NCBI GenBank assembly: GCA_022778545.1
Contig: JALFDW010000011.1
Span: forward strand, 1-62,656
Length of the DNA: 62,656 bases
Origin: a bacterium
GTDB lineage: Bacteria; Bacillota; Clostridia; Christensenellales; CAG-138
Reading direction: 5' to 3'
This document shows positions 27,035-34,920 of this stretch, in pieces. The translations under genes and the position numbers were made by a program. Positions within the stretch are counted from its first letter, which is position 1, and every line of letters starts with the position of its first letter. The notes under the pieces were generated by a model. The model saw nothing but the letters and a program-made list of their open reading frames with translations, was not told the origin of the DNA and made no database searches.

Positions 27035-28674
27035 CAGTTTGTTCCTCTATTAGAATTTCCTTTGGGGTTTCCCTTGGGGTAAAGCAGGCGGCGCAGCTTC
27101 GTGCCGCCCGGAATCAGCGCAAGCTCCTCATAGGAGAACATCCGGAGCAGCACGGCGAGCACGGCGTAGATGCCCACGCCGGCGCAGACGGCTGCAAGCG
27201 TGGAGATCGTGTTGTGGCCGCTCCGGATCAGCGCGGCATAGGCAAAATGCACCACCACGCCCATGGCGAGTGAGGCGAAGAGCGGCTTGCCGAATACGTC
27301 AAACAACGGCAGGCTGAGCCTTGCGCGCCGTGCCGTGTAGATGGTATCGGCGATGCCCGCAAAGGCGTAGCACACCACGGTGGAGACTGCCGCGCCCTGA
27401 ATGTTTACGGAAGGGATGTTCATGAGAACGATCAGCGTCACGACTTTCAGCAGGAAGCCGATAAACAGGTTGAACACGGGCACGTTCTGCCTGCCCATGC
27501 CCTGCAGAACGCCTGTCATCGTTTGTACCATGGAAAGGAAAATCACGCCGATGGAAGCGGTGTGCATAAGGTCGGCAGCGAGGGCCAGTTCCGTCTCTGA
27601 GAGCCGCGGATAAAGCAGGGAAAGGATCGGCTTTGCCAGCACGAAAAGGCCTACGGCGCACGGCAGGCCGATGATGAGCGCGAGCTTTAACCCCATCCGG
27701 GAAGCGCTGCGCATGCCTGCGTTGTCCCGCCGGGCAATGGCGGCGGAGATTGCGGGCACGAGGCTCATCGCAAGCGCCATGGTGAGCACGCCCGGCATGT
27801 TGGTGAGCGTTGCTACATTGGTGCGCAGGAGCGAGAATGCCGTCTGCGCGACCGAGGTCTCATAGCCGAGATTGTTCGTCAGGATATTGATAATGAACGC
27901 GACATCCACAATGCCTGCAAGCGAGCTGATGGAAGCGCCGATGGTCACAGGGATCGCGATCCGAAGCAGGCTTTTTGCAATAACGCCAAAGCCGCGCGGC
28001 GCGGTCTTGGGGCTTTTGCGGAGCTTTGCATCGAAGCCGCGCTTCTTGATGCGGTACATCAGCCAAATGACTGCAAGAGCGAGAAATTCGCTTGCCGTTA
28101 CGCCGATGATTGCGCCCATTGCCGCATATTCCGGCCCTTTGGGCAGAAGCTTTACGGCAAGCGCAAGGCCGATGCCGAGCTTGCCGAGCTGTTCCACGAT
28201 CTGGGAGACGGCGGTACCTGTCATCTGCTGCATGCCTTGGAGATATCCACGGTATGCGCACATGATGGAAACGAACAGCAGCGCCGGCGCAAACGCCTGG
28301 AAGGAAAGGTAGGCCGCGTCAAGGCCGGAGCTGGAGGCGAGCGGCTTTGCGAGAAGGAACATGAGGAGTCCGAGCACGACGCCGATGCAGCAGAGGAGCG
28401 TGCGCGCCGTGGTGAACACCTCGCGTGCGCCGCGATAATCCCGCATGGTGACGCGTTCGCTCACCATTTTGGAGATGGCCGTCGGCAGCCCGGCGGAGGC
28501 GATCACGAGGAGGCCGGAATAATACGGGTAGGCGACCTCATAGTAGCTCATGCCCTCCGGGCCGACCTGGTTTGCAAGCGGCACGCGGAACAGCGCACCG
28601 ATGATCTTTACGATAAGGCCGGCGACGCCGAGGATCGCTGCGCCCTGCACGAAAGAGGATTGTTTCTTTTCCAT
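27034..28674 (-). CDS. spoVB: SpoVB/MurJ-like polysaccharide flippase
   Basis: This 546-residue integral membrane protein of the MOP superfamily has about 14 membrane helices. The N-terminal block (AAILGVAGLIVKIIGALFRVPLAN) and the LYPxxSETE-like segment are typical of SpoVB, which is needed for spore cortex; relatives flip lipid II. The ATG at 28674 is better placed relative to the AGGTG site than the in-frame GTG at 28683. The spoVB-mazG order also occurs near the B. subtilis yabN region, which supports the assignment. Confidence 0.85.
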   Translation of the reverse strand: MEKKQSSFVQGAAILGVAGLIVKIIGALFRVPLANQVGPEGMSYYEVAYPYYSGLLVIASAGLPTAISKMVSERVTMRDYRGAREVFTTARTLLCCIGVVLGLLMFLLAKPLASSSGLDAAYLSFQAFAPALLFVSIMCAYRGYLQGMQQMTGTAVSQIVEQLGKLGIGLALAVKLLPKGPEYAAMGAIIGVTASEFLALAVIWLMYRIKKRGFDAKLRKSPKTAPRGFGVIAKSLLRIAIPVTIGASISSLAGIVDVAFIINILTNNLGYETSVAQTAFSLLRTNVATLTNMPGVLTMALAMSLVPAISAAIARRDNAGMRSASRMGLKLALIIGLPCAVGLFVLAKPILSLLYPRLSETELALAADLMHTASIGVIFLSMVQTMTGVLQGMGRQNVPVFNLFIGFLLKVVTLIVLMNIPSVNIQGAAVSTVVCYAFAGIADTIYTARRARLSLPLFDVFGKPLFASLAMGVVVHFAYAALIRSGHNTISTLAAVCAGVGIYAVLAVLLRMFSYEELALIPGGTKLRRLLYPKGNPKGNSNRGTN

Positions 28675-28773
28675 ATAAAACACACCTGCTCAAACTACGA
28701 TGCTGCGCATGCTCCAAAAGGAGGTGGGGCTGCGCGGGAGTTCGGCTGCCTGGGCGGCCGAAAGCTCCAATCC

Positions 28774-28782
28774 ATTATAGCA
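28774..28782 (-). promoter_or_regulatory. extended -10 promoter of spoVB-mazG
   Basis: On the minus strand a TGC extension precedes TATAAT (28779-28774), about 100 bp before spoVB. A TTCGGC/GCCGAA hairpin (28741-28762) lies in the leader. Confidence 0.5.
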
Positions 28783-28862
28783 GATATATTGGCCAAAATT
28801 TGAAAAATTCGGCATTATTTCAAATTTTGCCACAGTTTGCTGTATGGAGCGCGGATTTGCGG

Positions 28863-28868
28863 TATAAT
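28863..28868 (+). promoter_or_regulatory. -10 box of the TGS-uridine kinase gene
   Basis: A perfect TATAAT lies 54 bp before the ATG. The best -35 (TTGCTG at 28837) is 20 bp away, so the promoter may depend on its -10 or on an activator. Confidence 0.45.
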
Positions 28869-28921
28869 GATAATCTAAGCCGGGCATGAGTTTTCTATTC
28901 CAGAGATGGAGGTATTCTAAT

Positions 28922-30583
28922 ATGAAAGTAACGGCTGACGGAGTCACGACGGAACTCAAACACGGCGAGAGCTTGCTCGATGCTGTAAAAAAACTTGAGA
29001 TGGACAGCATTTCCCTGCGCAAGCGGCCCCTTGCGGCACAGATTGGCGGGGAGGTGTTCAGCCTGCGTTATACGCCGTTTAAGGATGTGGAAGTGCATCT
29101 TCTGCGCTATGGCGAGGAGATGGGCCGCCGCGTTTATGAACGCACGCTTCAGTTCATTCTCATTGCCGCCGTGCGCAGGCTCTTTCCCGCTGCGCGCGTG
29201 CAGGTGCGCTATTCCCTTGGCCCCGGGCTTTACATCACCATTGAAAAAGAGCCCGCGCTGACGAAACAGGACGTCCTCCGCCTCGAAAGCGAGATGCGCC
29301 TCATCATCCGCGCGGCACAGCCGCTTGAGCGCAAGCGCCTTTCCATCGAAGAGGCGATCGAGTTCTTTGAAAAGGACGGCCAGTTCGATAAGGCAAAGCT
29401 GCTCAAATGGAGAAAGTTCAGCTATTTTGACGTATATTGCCTTGGCGATTACAAGGATTATTTTTACGGCGAGATGGCGCCCGGAACAGAGTATGCGGAC
29501 GTGTTCCGCCTCAAGTTTGTGGATGGGGCAGTCATCATGCTTATGCCCCGCAAGGATGAGCCGGACGTTCCTTCCGATTATGAGGACATGACGAAGCTTG
29601 CCTCCGTGTTCCGCCAGAGCGACAATTGGGGCAAGCTCATGCACTGCGACACCGTGAACGAGCTGAACACACGGGTGGAGAACGGCAGCATCCGGGAGAT
29701 CGTGCGCATCAGCGAGGCGCTGCACGAGAAAAGCTATGCCGCGATCGCGGATGCCATCGTTGCTAAAAAGGCGCGCGCGGTGATGGTGGCAGGGCCGAGC
29801 TCTTCCGGCAAGACCACGAGCGCGAACCGCATCGCCACGCAGCTTCGCGTGCTTGCGCAGGATCCGATCATGCTCTCGCTGGATAATTACTATCTGGACC
29901 GGGATGTGATCCCGCGGGATGAGAACGGCGAGATGGATCTTGAACATATTAACACGCTTGATATTCCGCGCTTCAATCACGACCTTGCCGCCCTGCTGCG
30001 CGGCGAGGAGGTCGAGGTGCCGCGGTTCGATTTTAAGACTGGCAAGCGTGCCCCGGAGGGGATCGCCCTTTCTGTGAAGGCGGATCAGCCGCTCATCATC
30101 GAGGGCATTCACGGCCTGAACCCGCTTCTGCTGACGCAGGAAGTGCCGGATGAGGCGGTGTTCCGCGTGTATGTGAGCGCGCTCACCACGCTCAACCTGG
30201 ATGACCACAACCGGATCCGCACCACGGATGTGCGCCTGCTGCGCCGCCTTGTGCGGGATTATGAAACGCGGGGCGCCTCCATGGAGCATACACTTGCCAT
30301 GTGGCCCTCTGTGCGCCGGGGCGAGGAAACGTGGATCTTCCCGTATCAGGAGCACGCGGACGCGCTTTTCAACACGACGCTCGTTTACGAGATCGCCGTG
30401 CTGAAAAAATATGTGTACCCGCTTTTGAAGGAAGTGCCTCCGACCAGCAAGTATTACGCCGATGCGCGGGACATCGTGAAGTTCCTTAACTACATTCTCG
30501 ATGCGGATGTGGAGGATGAGATCCCGCCCACGAGCATCCTCCGGGAATTCATCGGCGGCAACACGTTTTACAGGGAAGATTGA
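28922..30583 (+). CDS. nucleoside (uridine) kinase with N-terminal TGS-like domain
   Basis: This 553-residue cytosolic protein begins with a TGS-like ubiquitin-fold domain (about residues 1-65), continues with a threonyl-tRNA-synthetase-like second domain, and ends in a uridine kinase domain from about residue 285. The P-loop GPSSSGKTTSANRIA, the base-recognition SLDNYYLDRDVIPRDENG and the HINTLDIPRFNHD block are clear. It phosphorylates uridine or cytidine in pyrimidine salvage; the role of the TGS part is unknown. This architecture is widespread in Clostridia. GGAGG precedes the ATG. Confidence 0.9.
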   Translation: MKVTADGVTTELKHGESLLDAVKKLEMDSISLRKRPLAAQIGGEVFSLRYTPFKDVEVHLLRYGEEMGRRVYERTLQFILIAAVRRLFPAARVQVRYSLGPGLYITIEKEPALTKQDVLRLESEMRLIIRAAQPLERKRLSIEEAIEFFEKDGQFDKAKLLKWRKFSYFDVYCLGDYKDYFYGEMAPGTEYADVFRLKFVDGAVIMLMPRKDEPDVPSDYEDMTKLASVFRQSDNWGKLMHCDTVNELNTRVENGSIREIVRISEALHEKSYAAIADAIVAKKARAVMVAGPSSSGKTTSANRIATQLRVLAQDPIMLSLDNYYLDRDVIPRDENGEMDLEHINTLDIPRFNHDLAALLRGEEVEVPRFDFKTGKRAPEGIALSVKADQPLIIEGIHGLNPLLLTQEVPDEAVFRVYVSALTTLNLDDHNRIRTTDVRLLRRLVRDYETRGASMEHTLAMWPSVRRGEETWIFPYQEHADALFNTTLVYEIAVLKKYVYPLLKEVPPTSKYYADARDIVKFLNYILDADVEDEIPPTSILREFIGGNTFYRED

Positions 30584-30618
30584 CGCGCAATGCCGGCAAA
30601 AATGGAAGGGGAAATGCT

Positions 30619-31389
30619 ATGCGCTTTGTATCATGGAATGTAAACGGCCTCCGGGCCTGCCTGGGGAAAGGGTTCGAGGAGTTTTTCCGCATCATCAATG
30701 CGGACATCGTCGCCCTGCAGGAAACGAAGCTTCAGCCGCACCAGATCGAGCTTGAGTTTGAAGGCTATGAGCAATACTGGCACAGCGCCGTGAAGAAGGG
30801 CTATTCCGGCACGGCGGTGTTCACGCGCATCCCGCCGCTTGCGGTCACCTACGGCCTGCCGGATGAGGCGGAGCTGGGCTTTGTGCCGGAAGGGCGCGTG
30901 ATCACGCTGGAGTTTGAAACGTTCTATTTCGTGACGTGTTATACGCCCAACGCTCAGCGGGAGCTGACCCGCCTTTCCTACCGGATGGACTGGGAGGACG
31001 CCTTCCGGGCATATCTCCAGTCGCTCGATGCGAAGAAGCCCGTTGTCATCTGCGGCGACCTGAACGTGGCGCATCAGGAGATCGACCTGAAAAACGCGAA
31101 ATCCAACCGCGGCAACGCGGGCTTCACGGATGAGGAGCGCGCGAAGTTCACGGAACTGCTCGCAAGCGGCTTTGTGGACACGTTCCGCTATCTGTATCCG
31201 GACAAGACCGGCGCCTATTCCTGGTGGAGCTACATGTACAACGCCCGCGCCAACAATGCGGGGTGGCGCATCGACTATTTCCTTGTCAGCGAACGCATCC
31301 GTGGCTGCATTGAAGAAAGCAGCATTCTGCCGGAGGTCATGGGCAGCGACCATTGCCCCGTGATGCTGGAGATGGGCATGCCGGAATAA
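30619..31389 (+). CDS. xth: exodeoxyribonuclease III / AP endonuclease
   Basis: This 256-residue Mg-dependent nuclease acts in base-excision repair, cutting at abasic sites and removing 3' blocks. The catalytic motifs are complete: SWNVNGLRA, LQETK, YTPN, GDLNVAH, WRIDYFL and GSDHCPV. The ATG at 30619 has an AAGGGGAA site; it starts 36 bp after the kinase gene and probably shares its transcript. Confidence 0.96.
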   Translation: MRFVSWNVNGLRACLGKGFEEFFRIINADIVALQETKLQPHQIELEFEGYEQYWHSAVKKGYSGTAVFTRIPPLAVTYGLPDEAELGFVPEGRVITLEFETFYFVTCYTPNAQRELTRLSYRMDWEDAFRAYLQSLDAKKPVVICGDLNVAHQEIDLKNAKSNRGNAGFTDEERAKFTELLASGFVDTFRYLYPDKTGAYSWWSYMYNARANNAGWRIDYFLVSERIRGCIEESSILPEVMGSDHCPVMLEMGMPE

Positions 31390-31433
31390 GCAAAGCAAAA
31401 AGCCGCCCGGTAAATGAGAAATCTTGCTTTGCT
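31389..31433. terminator. possible bidirectional terminator
   Basis: AGCAAAGCAA (31389-31398) and TTGCTTTGCT (31424-31433) are 10-bp perfect inverted repeats 25 nt apart, between convergent genes. The long loop makes it weak. Confidence 0.4.
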
Positions 31434-31437
31434 ATAA

Positions 31438-32004
31438 TCACTTTTTCAGTTTCAGGCCATCTTTGAAGGCTTCGCCCACTCGTTCTGTTACCTTATAATA
31501 GCCGTGCGTGTACGGGTCAAAAGCAATGGCGTTTACCAAAGACATATCAATTCTGCCGTTCACCATTACACGCTCATCCGCTGTGACATTGACAACCTTT
31601 CCGATCACGCCGCAGCCGTATTCGCCGCTCTGGTATTCCACGAATTCGCATTCCAAACACAACGGGAATTCGTTGATGACAGGGGCGTCAACCGTTTCCG
31701 CTTTGTTGGCGGTAAGACCGCTGCGCGCAAACTTGTCAGATACCTTGTTTCCGGATTCAACACCGAAGTAGTCCGCTTCAACCAAGTGAGCAACATCTGC
31801 AATGCTTACGGTGAAAGCGCCACGTGCTTTGATGTTCTTTACGGATTTATGAGTTTCGGTCAGATTGAGGGCTACCATATTTCTTTGCTGCATGGTTCCC
31901 CAGGCGGCGTTCATGACATTGACGCTGCCATCTTCATTATAAGTTGCGACCATCAGAACCGGCATCGGGAAGATACCTTCGGTTATATTGAGTTTTGTTC
32001 TCAT
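31438..32004 (-). CDS. flavin reductase family protein
   Basis: This 188-residue FMN-binding split-barrel protein has the family's start (PMPVLMVATYNEDGSVNVMNAAWGTM), an NIKARGAFTVSIAD block and a C-terminal FDPYTHGYYKV. Such proteins use FMN to reduce flavins or quinone-like substrates in anaerobes. It is read divergently from an HxlR regulator and shares a very tight promoter region with it. Both genes are visibly more AT-rich than their surroundings, which suggests recent acquisition. Confidence 0.85.
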   Translation of the reverse strand: MRTKLNITEGIFPMPVLMVATYNEDGSVNVMNAAWGTMQQRNMVALNLTETHKSVKNIKARGAFTVSIADVAHLVEADYFGVESGNKVSDKFARSGLTANKAETVDAPVINEFPLCLECEFVEYQSGEYGCGVIGKVVNVTADERVMVNGRIDMSLVNAIAFDPYTHGYYKVTERVGEAFKDGLKLKK

Positions 32005-32032
32005 AACAACTACCTCTTTTCGTTGATTGATA

Positions 32033-32087
32033 TTGACAGGATCACTCATCCCGAATATAATTATATCGAAAATCGAAAGTAATTCAA
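32033..32087. promoter_or_regulatory. overlapping divergent promoters of the flavin reductase and hxlR genes
   Basis: Plus strand: consensus TTGACA (32033-32038), 17 bp, TATAAT (32056-32061). Minus strand: TTGAAT (32087-32082), 16 bp, TATAAT (32065-32060). The two -10 boxes are halves of one perfect palindrome, ATATAATTATAT (32055-32066), so both promoters cannot be occupied at once. Confidence 0.8.
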
Positions 32088-32131
32088 GTACTGGCATTTT
32101 AGAAATGTACTATCTAAAAGGAAAGCATAGT

Positions 32132-32473
32132 ATGATAAAAAATTATATTAAGAACGCAAACTTTGAAGATACTGGTTTCAGCTACACGCTCTCTCTCATA
32201 TCTGGCAAACACAAAATGGTTATTCTGTATTGTCTTATGGAGTTCGAGGTCGTGCGGTTCAATGAGCTGAAAAGGTATTTGAAAAACATCTCGGACAAGA
32301 CGCTCAGCACTAACCTGAAAGAATTGGAGGCAGATCATCTGATCGTAAGGACAGAATACCCGCAGATCCCGCCTAAGGTAGAATACAGTCTCAGCGATAG
32401 GGGGAAATCCTTGATGGCTGTCTTAGACCAACTTTGCGTTTGGGGAGAAAATAATAGATTGGTCAAACGGTAG
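32132..32473 (+). CDS. HxlR-family transcriptional regulator
   Basis: This 113-residue winged-helix dimer has the family pattern: SLISGKHKMVILYCLM, RFNELKRYLKNISDKTLSTNLKELEADHLIVRTEYPQIPPKVEYSLSDRGKSL. HxlR proteins usually repress the divergent neighbour and themselves in response to electrophiles or quinones. The N-terminal redox cysteine of the YodB type is not present. The ATG at 32132 follows AAAGGAAAG. Its target is presumably the flavin reductase gene. Confidence 0.9.
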   Translation: MIKNYIKNANFEDTGFSYTLSLISGKHKMVILYCLMEFEVVRFNELKRYLKNISDKTLSTNLKELEADHLIVRTEYPQIPPKVEYSLSDRGKSLMAVLDQLCVWGENNRLVKR

Positions 32474-32641
32474 ACAAATTCCAACTTGTCTTATCGACTC
32501 CATAATATCAATATAACAGGATAAGATACAAGAACAGCCACAGCAGAGCAAACTACTGTGACTGTTAACTGTCTTATGAACACCGCCCCATATTTCCCCG
32601 GCGGCTTTTGTTCTGCCGCAAACCCGGCAGAGCCTGAACTG

Positions 32642-33508
32642 TTACACGCCCATATAATCCGCGAGATTCGCGCCCGCGTCGAGCCTGCCCTCGATGATGG
32701 GCGTTTTGCTCGTAAGGAGCGTTGTTACGCCCGGGCCGTGGCCCATCTTGATGCAGTCGCTGTGGATGACGATGCCGACGGTGCGCGCGCCGCGGAGGTA
32801 ACCCCGGCCGAAGGAGGTGTCGCAATCCTCCAGCAGCACAAAATCGCCGTAGCGGAGCTTGTCGAGGCCAAGGCGGACGATCTCATCATGGTCGGCGGTC
32901 ATGATGTCGTAATCGCCGCTTGTGGAGCTGGCGGAGCCGATGCCGCTGCCCATGAGGTATGCGGGTACGCGCGCGGCGATGGGCACGATGAGCTTGCCAT
33001 CTTCCACGGTGATGTTCATCTTCTCAAACAGGTTCGGGTCGAGGTTCATGCAGCGGACGCTGCCCTCAAACCCTTCGATCTTCATGCCCTGTCCTTGGGC
33101 GCGCACCTGGATGCGGTCGCCGATGGCGAGCTGGTCGAGCGTTTCCTCCGGGAAATAGCAGAGCACATGCTCCACGCCGCCATGGGTGCCGGTCACAAAG
33201 CCGCGCGCGCCCTTTGCGTCGCCGGAGATGACGGTCGCCGTGTTGCCGACGCAGGAAAGCGTGTTGAAAGCCGCATTTTCAGCCTTGTCCGGGTTGAGCA
33301 CGGTCACGCCGGGTTCGATGTGGTCGCCTTCCATGGCGTAAACGGAATCCCCGATCTTCACGTTGTAAGTGATCGCGCCCGTGGCGGGCAGCACATGGGC
33401 TGCGCCCTCGTGATCGATGCGGTAAGGGCTGCCGATCGTCGGGTGCCGTACTGTGCCGGCGACACTCTGCATCACAAGGCGCGCATGGTTGATTTTCGCT
33501 TTTTGCAT
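32642..33508 (-). CDS. DUF4438 domain-containing protein
   Basis: The 288-residue cytosolic protein matches the DUF4438 family of Clostridia and Thermotogales from end to end. Conserved pieces include YNVKIGDSVYAMEGDHIEPG, LSCVGNTATVISGDAKGARGFVTGTHGG, GSGIGSASSTSGDYDIMT and HSDCIKMGHGPGVTTLL. The biochemical function is not established. It forms a short minus-strand unit downstream of the CmpB-like gene. The 32474-32641 gap holds only a TCTGCCG/CGGCAGA hairpin (32612-32631). Confidence 0.8.
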   Translation of the reverse strand: MQKAKINHARLVMQSVAGTVRHPTIGSPYRIDHEGAAHVLPATGAITYNVKIGDSVYAMEGDHIEPGVTVLNPDKAENAAFNTLSCVGNTATVISGDAKGARGFVTGTHGGVEHVLCYFPEETLDQLAIGDRIQVRAQGQGMKIEGFEGSVRCMNLDPNLFEKMNITVEDGKLIVPIAARVPAYLMGSGIGSASSTSGDYDIMTADHDEIVRLGLDKLRYGDFVLLEDCDTSFGRGYLRGARTVGIVIHSDCIKMGHGPGVTTLLTSKTPIIEGRLDAGANLADYMGV

Positions 33509-33589
33509 ATGGCTCTCCTTTCATTATGCGGGAAGGTGATGGATTTTTCCTTTCAATGATACCGCAAACAAAGGAAAGCTTCAACCCAT

Positions 33590-33961
33590 TTAGAGCGTGG
33601 CGAGCCACCTGCTGAGAAAGGAGATGGGGAGGGAGAGCGCACACCAGGCGAGCGAAAACGGCAGGCAGACCTGCCCGTACAGGTTGAGGGGCAATTTGGA
33701 ATAATCCCACACGTTGCGTTTCAGGCGGATGTTTACGATTGCGCCAGCCAAGAACTCAATCGCCGTGATCACGAGCCCGCCCAGAAGGCATTGTACCCAA
33801 AGTGGAAGCGCGAAGCGTGAAAACAGCCCATGCAGCAGCGCGAGGGCAAAGCCGCCCGCGAAGAACATCGAAATATGGCTGCGGCCACGCCAAAGGAGCT
33901 CCAGCAGCACATAGGCCGTGCCGCCGAGAAGGAATGCAAAAAGGAGTGTACTTGCTTTCAT
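33590..33961 (-). CDS. small CmpB-like membrane protein (putative ABC-transporter type IV)
   Basis: This 123-residue polytopic protein has four predicted helices. The conserved signature NVWDYSKLPLNLYGQVCLPF is that of the ABC_trans_CmpB family, a group of small membrane proteins of unproven function. The annotation as a transporter is inherited and weak. It precedes the DUF4438 gene by 81 bp on the same strand. Confidence 0.7.
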   Translation of the reverse strand: MKASTLLFAFLLGGTAYVLLELLWRGRSHISMFFAGGFALALLHGLFSRFALPLWVQCLLGGLVITAIEFLAGAIVNIRLKRNVWDYSKLPLNLYGQVCLPFSLAWCALSLPISFLSRWLATL

Positions 33962-34006
33962 GGCAATATTGTTTACATGCAGACGGTTTTTTTCTCGCGG
34001 GAAAGA

Positions 34007-34015
34007 TGGTATAAT
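34007..34015 (+). promoter_or_regulatory. extended -10 promoter of the phosphodiesterase gene
   Basis: TGG followed by TATAAT (34010-34015) is an extended -10; the -35 region is only T-rich. It lies 39 bp before the ATG. Confidence 0.55.
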
Positions 34016-34053
34016 TTAGAAAATGCAATGTGTAAAACAGGGGGAACGGCGAT

Positions 34054-34782
34054 ATGGCAACAAAAATCTGGGCACACAGGGGCGCGAGCGGTTATGCGCC
34101 GGAGAACACCATCCCGGCATTCAAGCTGGCGGTGGAGCAGGGCGCGGACGGCGTGGAGCTTGATGTGCACATGAGTTCGGACGGTAAGCTTATGGTCATC
34201 CACGATGAAACGGTGGACCGTACCTCAAACGGCTCCGGCCGCGTTGTGGACATGACCTGCCAGGAGCTCAAGCGTCTGGATTTTTCAAACGGCATGGAGG
34301 GCTATGAGAACGTCCGCATCCCGACGCTGCGCGAGGTGTACGGCCTTTTGAAGAACACCAACCTTACCATCAACGTGGAGGTCAAGTGTGACGTAGTCAT
34401 CTATTATGGCATCTGGGATCATCTCATTGCGCTCGAACGCGAGATGGGCATGCAGGGACGCATCATCTACTCTTCGTTCAACCACTATGTGCTCCTGAAG
34501 ATCCGCGAGCTTGATCCGGAAGCGAAGATCGGCCTGCTCTATTCCGAAGCGCTGGTCGACCCATGGGTCTATGCGAAATATGTTGGCGCAAACGCGCTGC
34601 ACCCACATTATCTTGCCGCGCTCAACTGCCCCGGCATGCTGGAGGGCTGCCGCAAGGCGGGCGTGGATGTGCACCCCTGGACAGCGAACGACCCGCAGGT
34701 GATGCGCGAACTCGTGGAGGCGGGCGTTGCCGCCATCATCACGAATTATCCGAACCTTGCGCTTCAGGCGGCAGGGCGTTAA
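34054..34782 (+). CDS. glycerophosphodiester phosphodiesterase
   Basis: This 242-residue TIM-barrel enzyme hydrolyses glycerophosphodiesters to glycerol-3-phosphate and an alcohol. The catalytic His-Arg (AHRGASGYAPENT), the metal ligands in ELDVHMSSDG and the general acid in VIHDETVDRTSNG are all present. There is no signal peptide, so it is cytosolic. An AGGGGGAACGG site precedes the ATG. It is monocistronic. Confidence 0.93.
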   Translation: MATKIWAHRGASGYAPENTIPAFKLAVEQGADGVELDVHMSSDGKLMVIHDETVDRTSNGSGRVVDMTCQELKRLDFSNGMEGYENVRIPTLREVYGLLKNTNLTINVEVKCDVVIYYGIWDHLIALEREMGMQGRIIYSSFNHYVLLKIRELDPEAKIGLLYSEALVDPWVYAKYVGANALHPHYLAALNCPGMLEGCRKAGVDVHPWTANDPQVMRELVEAGVAAIITNYPNLALQAAGR

Positions 34783-34803
34783 ACCGGAAAATGAAACCGT
34801 TTC

Positions 34804-34831
34804 GGGCGAAGGAAATACCCTCGCCCTTTTT
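34804..34831 (+). terminator. terminator of the phosphodiesterase gene
   Basis: GGGCGA (34804-34809) pairs with TCGCCC (34821-34826), followed by T5. Confidence 0.75.
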
Positions 34832-34920
34832 GTTTTAAGCGGTTGCGCAACTGCGCCTTGCTTGACGCAGGTGCTATGGCTGTGCTTTAATAAATTCATC
34901 TCACCTGAAAAGGAGAACGC

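Noticed and set aside
32642-33508. Plus-strand frame 32558-33559 as a gene
   Set aside because: It is antisense to the DUF4438 gene, which has an upstream ribosome binding site and matches its family over its whole length.
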